Below, piece after piece: positions 17,670 through 26,690 of a stretch of DNA of 64,000 nt (its first letter is position 1; each line of letters begins with the position of its first letter). The notes beneath the pieces are model-generated. The model had not been told where the DNA came from. It saw only the letters and a list, made by a program, of their open reading frames with translations, and made no database searches. The DNA comes from Pseudopedobacter beijingensis. Its GTDB lineage: Bacteria > Bacteroidota > Bacteroidia > Sphingobacteriales > Sphingobacteriaceae. Both the position numbers and the translations under genes were made by a program. Location of the stretch: NCBI RefSeq assembly GCF_042678145.1, contig NZ_JBHUDG010000018.1, positions 1 to 64,000 on the forward strand, in the 5' to 3' direction.

Positions 17670-19067
17670 ATGAGAAAAGCACAAATTAATTTATGTCATT
17701 TAAAAAGAAAGAGTATAAAGCCGGTGTTTGCACTATCTTTAGTGACGATTATGAGTGCTTGTACATTAAAAGGAACGAACATGCAGTACCAGGAAAAACA
17801 ACTGACTTTTGATCAAAAAGGTCACATGCTTAATCATACCCAAATATTTTCTCAGGATGGGAAATGGGTGGTTTACGATACCAGAAACGACGATACAAAA
17901 ATAGGAGCTACACCAAGTATAGAAATACTAAACATAGAAACAGGAGAAATCAGGGAGATTTACCATACTCAAAATCAGACAGAGTTTGGTCCAGGAGTAG
18001 GGGCGGCAACTTTTTCGCCAACAGAAGATAGAGTTATTTTTATTCAGGGAATAAGAAATGCCGATAAAAACCGTCCTTACGATTTTACCAGAAGAACGGG
18101 TGTAGCTATAGATATTACCAATCCTAATCAGGCCATTTTTATGGATGCCCGGGATATCAATGCTCCGTTTACACCGGGAGCTTTAAGAGGGGGAACACAT
18201 GCTCATTCATGGAGCGGAGACGGACAATATATTTCGTTTACATATAATGATTATGTAATGGAACAATTGGCAAAAACAGATTCTTCTGTTAAAGATTTGC
18301 GTACTATTGGAGTCATGTTCCCTAAAAAAGTATCGGTTAAAGACGATGGTAGTTTAGAGAATAATTCCGGAGAAATGTTTTCTGTTTTAGTTGCTGATGT
18401 AGTAGAAAACCCAGCGGATAATACCGATCAGATAGACAGGGCTTTTGATGAATGCTGGATTGGGCAAGATGGTTATCAGAAAGCTGATGGCTCAAAGCAA
18501 CCGAAAGCCATTGCTTTTCAGGGGAATGTAAGAGAAAACGGACAGGTTAAAACAGAAGTTTTTGTGGTAGATTTACCAAGTGACCTGACACAGTTTGGTC
18601 CTGATCGTCCATTACAAGGCACCGTGAATAAACGACCTTACACTCCAGCAGGAGTTTCACAAAGAAGAATTACCCATTTAACAAATGGAGTGCAGGGACC
18701 ACGCCATTGGCTTAGAACAACACCAGATGGTAGTCAGGTTATTTTTCTATCTAAAGATACAGCCGGTTTTATCAACGCTTTTGCGGTCAACATCAATAGT
18801 GGTGAGGTAAAGCAATTGACCCATAACCAGTTTGATATGCAAAGTGGTGTGAATATAAGTCCCAACGGAGAAGCATTAGCTTATGTGGCACAGAACTCAG
18901 TATATGTTTCTGATATTAAGAATAATAAAACAGAGCAGTTAACTAAAAACTTCTCTGATACAGAGAAACCATCCAGTGCGGTATCCTGGTCAAAAGACGG
19001 GAAAAGTTTGCTGTATAACAGAATGGTTGATGGTTATATCCAAATCTTTAGACTAAACCTTCAGTAA
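17670..19067 (+). CDS. DUF3748 (YidR-like) beta-propeller lipoprotein
   Basis: 465 aa. The signal peptide is long, with lipobox IMSAC (Cys31), after a basic MRKAQINLCHLKRKS leader. The body has TolB/PD40-like propeller blades (FSQDGKWVVYDTRNDD, SGDGQYISFTYND, TPDGSQVIFLSKD, SPNGEALAYVA, SKDGKSLLYNRM). The pattern RRTGVAIDITNP and GGTHAHSWSGDGQYISFTYN fits DUF3748/YidR. The biochemical role is unknown; it should be membrane-anchored and face the periplasm or outside. The start is the first ATG after the palindrome. Single gene, convergent with the AraC regulator. Confidence 0.82.
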   Translation: MRKAQINLCHLKRKSIKPVFALSLVTIMSACTLKGTNMQYQEKQLTFDQKGHMLNHTQIFSQDGKWVVYDTRNDDTKIGATPSIEILNIETGEIREIYHTQNQTEFGPGVGAATFSPTEDRVIFIQGIRNADKNRPYDFTRRTGVAIDITNPNQAIFMDARDINAPFTPGALRGGTHAHSWSGDGQYISFTYNDYVMEQLAKTDSSVKDLRTIGVMFPKKVSVKDDGSLENNSGEMFSVLVADVVENPADNTDQIDRAFDECWIGQDGYQKADGSKQPKAIAFQGNVRENGQVKTEVFVVDLPSDLTQFGPDRPLQGTVNKRPYTPAGVSQRRITHLTNGVQGPRHWLRTTPDGSQVIFLSKDTAGFINAFAVNINSGEVKQLTHNQFDMQSGVNISPNGEALAYVAQNSVYVSDIKNNKTEQLTKNFSDTEKPSSAVSWSKDGKSLLYNRMVDGYIQIFRLNLQ

Positions 19068-19079
19068 TATATAATTCGA

Positions 19080-19216
19080 AGAGGGGTTGTATAAAAAATA
19101 AAAATGTTGTCATTTCGATGAGTACAGCGAAGAGAAAACTCTTACCTAAGTACTTCTGAAAGAGATTCTTCGACTGCGATCGGGATGACAAGGTTCTTTT
19201 GATACAACCCCTTCTC
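19080..19216. terminator. Convergent terminator-like inverted repeat with family C insert
   Basis: Outer arms AGAGGGGTTGTAT (from about 19080) and ATACAACCCCTTCT (to about 19215) flank a sequence (GTCATTTCGATGAGTACAGC...) that recurs in reverse complement at about 45222-45330. It sits exactly between the stops of two convergent genes and can serve both. It looks like a dispersed repeat fixed as a terminator. Confidence 0.6.
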
Positions 19217-19218
19217 TA

Positions 19219-20088
19219 TTATTTAAACTTGCTTTTATATTCTACAGGAGTGCAGCCCATCACTTTCTTAAAATGTCTGTAAAAATTAGAAGGGTTATTA
19301 AAACCGCATTCCATACTAATACCTTCAACCGTCATTGTTTCTTTAACCAACATTCTGCAGGCATGACTTATTCTTATTTCTGTTAAAAAATCATAAAAAG
19401 TCTTTTTGGTCATCTGCTTAAAATACCGGCAAAAAGAAGTCACACTTAAATTACTTAACGAGGATATTTCCTCAAGTGTAATCTCATTTTTATAATTGGT
19501 TAAAGTATAAGTACATATTTTATTTATACGCTCCGTATCAGAATTATTAGCTTTATAGAAAGCATTGGTAGAAGTAATAAATTCATATTCCTCTGTATAG
19601 GCCAGTGTATTTAAAATAGACAGCAGAATAGATAATCTATCTAAATTAACCGCATTCAGAGCGTCATGCATTAGTACTTCCAGTCTTTTTTTAGTGTTAC
19701 CTTTAATAATCAGGCCCTTTTTTGCTTTCTCATAAAGTTTAGGTATTTGAAAAGCCTCTGGCAGATTCAATAGATCTTGTCCCAGGCAGTTAGGTAAAAA
19801 ATGTATTACCGTAGCTTCAACATTAAGATCACTGTTATGCGAGAAATACTCATCCTTACATCTCCAGGTATGGGGGAGGTTTTCGCCTAATAAGACCATT
19901 TCCCCAGCAGAGAAGTTACTGATATTATCTCCGATAAATCTTAAACCCTCACCCTTTTTTACATAATGAAGTTCCAGTTCGGGATGGTAATGCCATATTG
20001 TGCCAAAATTAGCAGATACATCGTTCCGTATACTATAAGACGTTTGTAATCTAGTAGGAACCTTGTGGAATTGAGCCTTCATATTCAT
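19219..20088 (-). CDS. AraC-family transcriptional regulator
   Basis: 289 aa. The N-terminal cupin-like sensing domain contains WHYHPELELHYVKKGEG and NFSAGEMVLLGENLPHTW. The C-terminal double HTH (about 190-289) has ITLEEISSLSNLSVTSFCRY and GFNNPSNFYRHFKKVMGCTP, a good AraC signature. It is divergent from the isomerase/ribulokinase operon across 255 nt and is probably its sugar-responsive activator. Start MNMKAQFHK; Met3 at 20082 is equally possible. Confidence 0.9.
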   Translation of the reverse strand: MNMKAQFHKVPTRLQTSYSIRNDVSANFGTIWHYHPELELHYVKKGEGLRFIGDNISNFSAGEMVLLGENLPHTWRCKDEYFSHNSDLNVEATVIHFLPNCLGQDLLNLPEAFQIPKLYEKAKKGLIIKGNTKKRLEVLMHDALNAVNLDRLSILLSILNTLAYTEEYEFITSTNAFYKANNSDTERINKICTYTLTNYKNEITLEEISSLSNLSVTSFCRYFKQMTKKTFYDFLTEIRISHACRMLVKETMTVEGISMECGFNNPSNFYRHFKKVMGCTPVEYKSKFK

Positions 20089-20343
20089 ACCCTTAACAAT
20101 TTAATATGTGTTCTAATCAAATAGGTTTTCTAGTATAATCTAGGTCTAGCTTAAAGCTTGAATCTAATTTAACAGAAAAAAAATGATTCTCCATAAAATA
20201 TGATAATATGTTGAATAAAGAAGGTAATAACTCGCAGATTTTTCACCTATTTGCTTCTGATATTTGTATAGACAACGAAATATTGGGTATATGTATATGA
20301 TATGTTATCCAATTATAATTCTTCATTCTAAACCTTTATAATA

Positions 20344-21972
20344 ATGAATACAGAGAAGAAAATTAGCTTAGTATGTAGTGGCGATTTACGCCCATCGGCC
20401 AATATAAGCTGTTGGCAGGCACAGTCAGAAATGGAAGCCCTTTTAGGTAAAGCCATTGAAGCAGAAGGATGGAAAGTAGAAAGAGCACACGGTTATGATG
20501 CTGTTAAGAAACACGGTTTCATAGACTCGCAACGTATGGGAATCGAAGTTTTTAAAAATATAGATCCTCATGCACCTTTAATAGTTGCAGAAAGTGTTTG
20601 GCAGTATAGTCACCACGTTCTTGCCGGATTAACGACACACAAAGGTCCAATTTTAGTAGCAGCTAATTGGAGCGGTGAATTTCCGGGATTAGTGGGTGCG
20701 CTTAACCTTACGGGATCTCTGACAAAGGCAGAGGTAGAGTATAGCTTTTTGTGGAGTTTAGACTTTACCGATGAATTCTTTATTAAAGGATTGAGAGAAT
20801 GGTTGTCAACAGGGAAGGTTACACAAGATTACAGTCATGTTAAAGACCTGGATAAGGTAACTTTACCAGCAGAAGACGAACAAAAAGGACGTGCTTTCGG
20901 GAAAAACCTTAAAGATAACAAAGCCATTATGGGGGTGTTTGACGAAGGTTGTATGGGCATGTTTAATGCTATAGTTCCTGACCATTTGTTGCATGCTACC
21001 GGTATTTTTAAAGAAAGACTAAGTCAGTCTACCTTATACGCAAAAATGTTAGAGGTAAACGATGAAGATGCAGAAAAAGCACTTCAATGGTTGCTGGATA
21101 AAGGTATGAAGTTTGACTGGGGAACAGTAGAAGAAACTGAATTGACCAGAAATCAATCTTTAATACAGTGCAAAATGTATATTGCTGCTGTACGTTTAGC
21201 TGATGAGTTTGGTTGTGATACTATAGGTATACAATATCAACAAGGACTAAAAGACCTGGTGCCTGCAAGTGATTTGGTTGAGGGTTTATTGAATAACGTA
21301 GAAAGACCTCCGGTATATTCAGAAGATGGCAGAGAACTTTATGCAGGAGAAGCATTGCCGCATTTTAATGAAGTAGACGAATGCGCAGGTATAGACACCC
21401 TATTAACTTACAGATTATGGAAGGAATTAGGTTTGTCGCCAGAAAATACCTTGCATGACCTTCGTTGGGGCGAACATTTCAAAAACGAAAACATTGACGA
21501 CTACATCTGGACATTTATGATTTCCGGAGCAGTTCCGGCAGCGCATTTTGAAGGTGGCTATAAAGGAGCAGATAGTATCAGACAGCCAGCTATGTTCTTT
21601 AGAAAAGGTGGTGGTACTTTAAGAGGGATCAGTAGAGCCGGAAATATAGTATGGAGCCGTATATTTATAGAAAACGACGAGTTACATTGCGATATTGGTG
21701 TAGGTAAGTCTGTAACACTTCCTTTAGAAGAAACACAAAGAAGATGGGATTTGACTAATCACCAATGGCCAATTATGAATGCTACATTGGACGGTGTTAG
21801 CAGAGACCAGATGATGGGAAGGCATAAAGCAAACCACATTCATGTAGTTTATACAGATGATGAGGCTTCTGCTCATAAAGCTTGTCGTATAAAAGCAGCT
21901 GCAATTGCTGAATTAGGAATTAAAGTTCATTTCTGCGGTAACGTAGATGTAGAAGGTAAAAAGTTTGCATAA
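20344..21972 (+). CDS. L-fucose isomerase-like sugar isomerase
   Basis: 542 aa. It belongs to the FucI/AraA superfamily of Mn-dependent ketol isomerases. MGVFDEGCMGMFNAIVPD carries the conserved acidic metal ligand region, and ESVWQYSHHV and GTLRGISRAG are FucI-like. It lacks the typical AraA signature segments. It is immediately followed by a ribulokinase (4 nt gap), so the likely reaction is arabinose to ribulose, either L-arabinose by an unconventional isomerase or D-arabinose, a known side substrate of FucI (inference). Divergent AraC regulator upstream. No epimerase or transporter gene is nearby. Confidence 0.82.
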   Translation: MNTEKKISLVCSGDLRPSANISCWQAQSEMEALLGKAIEAEGWKVERAHGYDAVKKHGFIDSQRMGIEVFKNIDPHAPLIVAESVWQYSHHVLAGLTTHKGPILVAANWSGEFPGLVGALNLTGSLTKAEVEYSFLWSLDFTDEFFIKGLREWLSTGKVTQDYSHVKDLDKVTLPAEDEQKGRAFGKNLKDNKAIMGVFDEGCMGMFNAIVPDHLLHATGIFKERLSQSTLYAKMLEVNDEDAEKALQWLLDKGMKFDWGTVEETELTRNQSLIQCKMYIAAVRLADEFGCDTIGIQYQQGLKDLVPASDLVEGLLNNVERPPVYSEDGRELYAGEALPHFNEVDECAGIDTLLTYRLWKELGLSPENTLHDLRWGEHFKNENIDDYIWTFMISGAVPAAHFEGGYKGADSIRQPAMFFRKGGGTLRGISRAGNIVWSRIFIENDELHCDIGVGKSVTLPLEETQRRWDLTNHQWPIMNATLDGVSRDQMMGRHKANHIHVVYTDDEASAHKACRIKAAAIAELGIKVHFCGNVDVEGKKFA

Positions 21973-21976
21973 TAGC

Positions 21977-23623
21977 ATGACGATTCAAAAGTTAGTGATA
22001 GGTTTGGATTATGGTACCGATTCGGTAAGGGCTTTGTTGGTTGATGCCCTTACCGGAAAGGAACTTGCCAGTGCCGTACATCCTTATAGAAGATGGAAAG
22101 AAGGTAAATATTGTGATGCCTCTCTTTCTCAATTCAGACAGCATCCTTTGGATTATATCGAAGGAATGGAAAACACCATCCAATCTGTAGTAAAGCAGGT
22201 AGGAGAAGCAGTAGCTGCAAATATTAAAGGTATTGCTATTGATACTACAGGATCAACTCCGGTAGCGGTTGATAAGCAGGGGACACCTTTAGCTTTGTTG
22301 CCTGAGTTTGCCGAGAACCCTAATGCTATGTTTGTATTATGGAAAGACCATACCGCTAACAAGGAAGCAGATGAGATTAACGAGCTTTCGGGAAAATGGG
22401 CTGTTGATTTTACCAAATATTCAGGTGGGTTGTATTCATCAGAATGGTTTTGGGCAAAACTGCTTCATATTACCAGAAAAGACGATCAGATTTATCAGCA
22501 TGCTTATTCATGGGTGGAGCACTGCGATTGGATGCCTGCTTTATTAACTGGAGTAAATCGCCCGGAAGATATTAAAAGAAGCAGATGTACAGCCGGACAC
22601 AAAGCCATGTGGAATGAAGAGTTTGATGGTTTGCCGTCTGAAGAGTTTTTGGTAACCTTAGATGCTCGGTTAAAAGGACTAAGAGATAGATTGTATAAGG
22701 ATACTTATACTTCTGATACCTGTGCAGGAACAATAACAGCGGAATGGGCAGAAAAATTAGGTTTACCTAAAGATGTAACAGTTGCAGTAGGAGCATTAGA
22801 TGCCCATTTTGGAGCAGTAGGTGCCGATATTGCGCCTTATACTATGGTAAAAGTAATTGGTACATCTACCTGCGATATGGTTATTGCACCATTGGATAAG
22901 CATAAATCTCATTTGGTAAACGGAATATGCGGACAGGTAGACGGTTCTATTACTCCGGGATTTTTGGGATTAGAAGCCGGTCAATCTGCATTTGGTGATT
23001 TATACCACTGGTTTAAAAACCTATTGTTTAATCCGATGAAAAAGTTGATGGGAGATTATGTGGATGAGGAGAAGCTGAACGAAATAGATGGAAACATCCT
23101 GAACTTTCTTTCGGCAGAGGCCAGTAAACTACCGGTAACACCAAACGATGTGATTGCTTTAGATTGGATAAATGGCAGACGTACTCCAGATGTTAATCAT
23201 CATTTAAAATCGGCCATATTTAACCTGTCTTTATCCACTGATTTTATTTCTGTATTTAAAGCTTTTGTAGAAGCAACGGCTTTTGGAGCAAGAGCTATAT
23301 CAGAACGTTTTAATAACGAAGGAATCAATATTGAAAGTGTGATAGCAACCGGAGGGATTTCAAAAAAATCGGAATATGTGATGCAAACGCTGTCTAATGT
23401 GCTAAATAAGGAAATAAGAATTGCCAGTAGCGAACAAACCTGTGCTTTAGGTGCTGCTATGTTTGCAGCAGTATCGGCAGGGATTTATCCTACTTTAGAA
23501 GAAGCCCAGCAAAAGCTGTCTGCAGGATTTGATAGAGTGTATAAGCCAGAACAAGATAAAGTGGAAGTATACAATCAGCTTTATCAAAAATACCTAAAAC
23601 TGGGAGAGGTAACTCTTGATTAA
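21977..23623 (+). CDS. araB: Ribulokinase
   Basis: 548 aa, FGGY carbohydrate kinase. It phosphorylates ribulose at the expense of ATP in the cytoplasm. The N-terminus KLVIGLDYGTDSVRALLVDA binds phosphate; PEFAENPNAMFVLWKDHTA, GGLYSSEWFWAKLLH, RCTAGHKAMW, KVIGTSTCDM and GFLGLEAGQSAFGD match E. coli AraB closely, and the C-terminal ATP site has IATGGISKKS and CALGAAMFAAV. An upstream in-frame TTG at 21965 overlaps the isomerase stop and is not needed; the ATG at 21977 is chosen. Co-transcribed with the FucI-like isomerase. Confidence 0.94.
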   Translation: MTIQKLVIGLDYGTDSVRALLVDALTGKELASAVHPYRRWKEGKYCDASLSQFRQHPLDYIEGMENTIQSVVKQVGEAVAANIKGIAIDTTGSTPVAVDKQGTPLALLPEFAENPNAMFVLWKDHTANKEADEINELSGKWAVDFTKYSGGLYSSEWFWAKLLHITRKDDQIYQHAYSWVEHCDWMPALLTGVNRPEDIKRSRCTAGHKAMWNEEFDGLPSEEFLVTLDARLKGLRDRLYKDTYTSDTCAGTITAEWAEKLGLPKDVTVAVGALDAHFGAVGADIAPYTMVKVIGTSTCDMVIAPLDKHKSHLVNGICGQVDGSITPGFLGLEAGQSAFGDLYHWFKNLLFNPMKKLMGDYVDEEKLNEIDGNILNFLSAEASKLPVTPNDVIALDWINGRRTPDVNHHLKSAIFNLSLSTDFISVFKAFVEATAFGARAISERFNNEGINIESVIATGGISKKSEYVMQTLSNVLNKEIRIASSEQTCALGAAMFAAVSAGIYPTLEEAQQKLSAGFDRVYKPEQDKVEVYNQLYQKYLKLGEVTLD

Positions 23624-23631
23624 AATACAAT

Positions 23632-23698
23632 AACCACAAAGGACACTATGAACGCAGAGATGTATCGAATCTTTGAGAACTTAGTGCCCTTTGTGGTT
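23632..23698. terminator. Convergent terminator between araB and the SOD gene
   Basis: AACCACAAAGG-a-CACTA at 23632-23648 pairs with TAGTG-c-CCTTTGTGGTT at 23682-23698: an 11-bp stem, one mismatch and 5 more bp, with TTTTAAA after it. The CACAAAGG...CCTTTGTG core is a common bacterial intergenic repeat. Confidence 0.75.
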
Positions 23699-23716
23699 TT
23701 AAACTTATAGCGTTTT

Positions 23717-24385
23717 TTATTTCTTAGCCTCAGCGTATCTTCTGCTAACTTCTGTCCAGTTAATTACGTTCCAGATATTGCCCAGATAATCTGCTCTTTT
23801 ATTTTGATATTTTAGGTAATAAGCGTGCTCCCATACATCAATACCTAAAATAGGGGTACCTTGTGTAGATATAAAAGGCATCAAAGGATTATCCTGATTA
23901 CCTGTAGAACTAACTTGTAGCTTACCATCTGCATTTACAAGAAGCCATGCCCAACCAGAACCAAATCTTTTAACAGCAGCATCGTTTATTCTTTTCTTTA
24001 ATTCGTCTAAAGACTTAAACTGTGCATTAATAGCCTGAGTTAATTCTGCTGAAGGAGCAGTGTTCTTTTCAGGGGTTAATATAGACCAGAACAATTCATG
24101 ATTGTAATGTCCACCTCCGTTATTTCTAACAGCGGCATTGTTCTTGTTTAAGGATTTTAATACTTCTTCAATACTTTGTTTTTCGGCAGGAGTACCTTTT
24201 ACAGCATCGTTCAGGTTTTTAACATAAGTAGCATGGTGTCTGGAATAGTGAATTTCCATAGTTTGTGCATCAATGTTTGGTTCCAATGCATTGTATGCAT
24301 ACGGAAGTGGTTTTTGCACAAACTGGGCAAATAAACTATGACCTGCCAATAAAAAGGCTCCTAAAATGAATGATTTAATTTTCAT
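23717..24385 (-). CDS. Secreted Fe/Mn superoxide dismutase
   Basis: 222 aa. A cleavable signal peptide MKIKSFILGAFLLAGHSLFA precedes the enzyme, so it should act in the periplasm. Metal ligands are visible: the first His in EIHYSRHHATY, the second in GGHYNHELFW, and Asp and His in DVWEHAYYLKYQNKRADY. SGWAWLLVN is the usual core. It converts superoxide to peroxide and oxygen. The gene is 14 nt downstream of the phosphosugar mutase on the same strand, so they probably share a transcript. An exported Fe/Mn-type SOD is less usual than the cytoplasmic form. Confidence 0.94.
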   Translation of the reverse strand: MKIKSFILGAFLLAGHSLFAQFVQKPLPYAYNALEPNIDAQTMEIHYSRHHATYVKNLNDAVKGTPAEKQSIEEVLKSLNKNNAAVRNNGGGHYNHELFWSILTPEKNTAPSAELTQAINAQFKSLDELKKRINDAAVKRFGSGWAWLLVNADGKLQVSSTGNQDNPLMPFISTQGTPILGIDVWEHAYYLKYQNKRADYLGNIWNVINWTEVSRRYAEAKK

Positions 24386-24399
24386 AACGATTTCTAGTT

Positions 24400-26136
24400 T
24401 TATACATTTAAATCTGCCATAATATTACTTATTTTCTCTTCCAGTTTAGCATCAACAGCATTAAAATCATTTTTATTTGACAAAGGCTCGTTAATACTGC
24501 AATAAAATTTGATTTTGGGTTCCGTTCCTGATGGACGGGCAGAAATAATACTGCCATCAGCAGTTACAAATTGTAATACATCTGATTTAGGTAATTCTAT
24601 AGGTTTTACCTCGCCAGAAAGCATGTCTTTCTCCTGTCTCAGCGTATAATCTTTAAGAGCTACAACAACAGAACCCCCCAGACTTTTTGGAGGATTGTTT
24701 CTGAACCTTTCCATCATTGCTTGAATTTCTTCAGCTCCAGATTTTCCTTTTTTGGTGATAGATACCAGCTTTTCTTTATAGAAGCCGTATTTCACGTACA
24801 TATCAATCAATGCATCGTATAAACTGCTTCCCTGATCTTTATAAAAAGCTGTCATTTCAGCAATAAAAGCACATGAAACAACCGCATCTTTATCCCTTAC
24901 AAAATCGCCAACCAAATAACCGTAACTTTCCTCGCCGCCTACAATAAACTTTTGTTTACCTTCTAATTGGGTCATAATTTGCCCGATGTATTTAAATCCG
25001 GTAAGTGTATTGTAACAAGTAACATTCTTATCAGCAGCAATTTTATCAATAATATAAGAAGTAACTATGGTTTTTGTAATGTATTCGTTTCCGGTAAATT
25101 TCCCTTTCTTTTCCCAGGCTTCCAGCATATAATGGATTAAAAGAGCGCCTGTCTGGTTTCCGTTAAGTAATACAAACTCATTATTATGGTTTTTAACAGC
25201 AATACCCACCCGATCTGCATCAGGGTCGGTAGCCATAACCAAATCAGCATTCACTTCATCTGCCTTTTTTAAGGCTAGCGTAAGTGCTTCTTTTTCTTCT
25301 GGATTTGGATAGACCACGGTTGGGAAATTTCCATCAGGTGTGGTTTGTTGATCTACCAGAATAATGTTTTCAAATCCAAACGCATTTAAAGCTTTAGGTA
25401 CCAGGGTAATCCCTGTTCCGTGAATAGGTGAGAAAACTATTTTTAAATCTTTTTGGCGTTGTATAGCCTCTGGAGAAACACTTAAAGAATGAATTTTCTG
25501 AATGTAAAGTGTATCCATATCCTCACCCAACAGTTCTATATTGGCTGGGTTTGCGGTAAATTTAACTTCATCTATAGATTGGATATTTCCCACTTCATCC
25601 ATTACCATTTTATCATCAGGGGCAACAAACTGACCACCATCTGCACCGTAAGCTTTATATCCGTTATATTCTTTTGGATTATGAGAGGCCGTTAGCATCA
25701 CTCCGCTTTTACATCCCAGTTCTCTCACCGCAAAAGATAAAAGGGGAGTAGGTCTTAGTTCTTTGAAAAAATATACTTGTATGTTGTTAGCAGAAAGTAC
25801 ATCGGCTGTTATTTGCGCAAAATAATCAGACTGATTACGGCTATCATGCGCAATAGCTACTTTTATTTTCTCGTTAGGATACTTCTTGTTCAGGTAATTT
25901 GCTAATCCCTGAGTGGCTATACCAATGGTATATTTATTTATACGGTTAGAACCTGGACCCATTATACCACGTAGTCCACCTGTACCAAATTCAAGACTTT
26001 TATAAAAAGAATCGGTTAATTCTGTATACGAGCCGGAGTCTAAAAGATCCTGTATTTTCTGTTTAGTTTCAACATCGTAATTTCCATTTAACCAAATATT
26101 GATTTTGTCTTGTACAGACTTGTCTAGTGCTTCCAT
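24400..26136 (-). CDS. Phosphoglucomutase/phosphomannomutase
   Basis: 578 aa, four-domain alpha-D-phosphohexomutase of the PGM2-like group. The catalytic serine loop is MLTASHNPKEYNGYKAYG, the metal site is DPDADRVG, the sugar-binding loop is GGEESYGYL, and the phosphate-binding loop is RPSGTEPKIKFYCS. It interconverts hexose 1- and 6-phosphates. First gene of a likely two-gene transcript with the downstream SOD. Confidence 0.95.
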   Translation of the reverse strand: MEALDKSVQDKINIWLNGNYDVETKQKIQDLLDSGSYTELTDSFYKSLEFGTGGLRGIMGPGSNRINKYTIGIATQGLANYLNKKYPNEKIKVAIAHDSRNQSDYFAQITADVLSANNIQVYFFKELRPTPLLSFAVRELGCKSGVMLTASHNPKEYNGYKAYGADGGQFVAPDDKMVMDEVGNIQSIDEVKFTANPANIELLGEDMDTLYIQKIHSLSVSPEAIQRQKDLKIVFSPIHGTGITLVPKALNAFGFENIILVDQQTTPDGNFPTVVYPNPEEKEALTLALKKADEVNADLVMATDPDADRVGIAVKNHNNEFVLLNGNQTGALLIHYMLEAWEKKGKFTGNEYITKTIVTSYIIDKIAADKNVTCYNTLTGFKYIGQIMTQLEGKQKFIVGGEESYGYLVGDFVRDKDAVVSCAFIAEMTAFYKDQGSSLYDALIDMYVKYGFYKEKLVSITKKGKSGAEEIQAMMERFRNNPPKSLGGSVVVALKDYTLRQEKDMLSGEVKPIELPKSDVLQFVTADGSIISARPSGTEPKIKFYCSINEPLSNKNDFNAVDAKLEEKISNIMADLNV

Positions 26137-26690
26137 ATTTTTAGAACGTTAAAGCTTCAAAGTTAATAAATAGATAAAATTATACAGATAAATAAAACTC
26201 TGCATCATTAGAATTAAAGTCTAACTTCAAAAGTAAAAAATCGTGGCAAATAAATTTAATTTTCTTAGTTCTATCATGAAAAATATAAGAAATGCTACTC
26301 AATGTGTATAAGAAGTAGGAGGAATATCTTGTGTTTTATGAATAAGACTTTAGTCAGGTTTTTACCTTAAGCCTTTAGTTAGATGGTTTTGTATATAAAA
26401 AAGTGATCACTTATTGAACTACCATGATCTGGAAATTTTTAGTGTAAATAAAAATATTTAAATTCTTGTAATAAAGCTATTTATTTATTGTTATTTGAAT
26501 ATTTTGTTTCTTTCAAAAATACTCACCCTCAGGTTGGTGTATACGTCGTTATTTACTTAAAAATAACTGTATTATTACTTGCTTTTTATGTGCCTTTTAG
26601 CGTTTAATTACTATATTTAGGCGCTTTTACAAAAAGCACTCATAAAATAGTATAAAAACGTATTATACCAGAATAATCATAATTAAAACT
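26137..26690. other. Intergenic region between the mutase and icd genes
   Basis: 554 nt separating two divergent genes. AT-rich, no open frame, no recognisable RNA gene. It must contain both promoters. CTATATTTAG at 26611-26620 is a near match to a -7 box (TATATTTA), about 70 nt before the icd ATG. Nothing else stands out. Confidence 0.4.
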
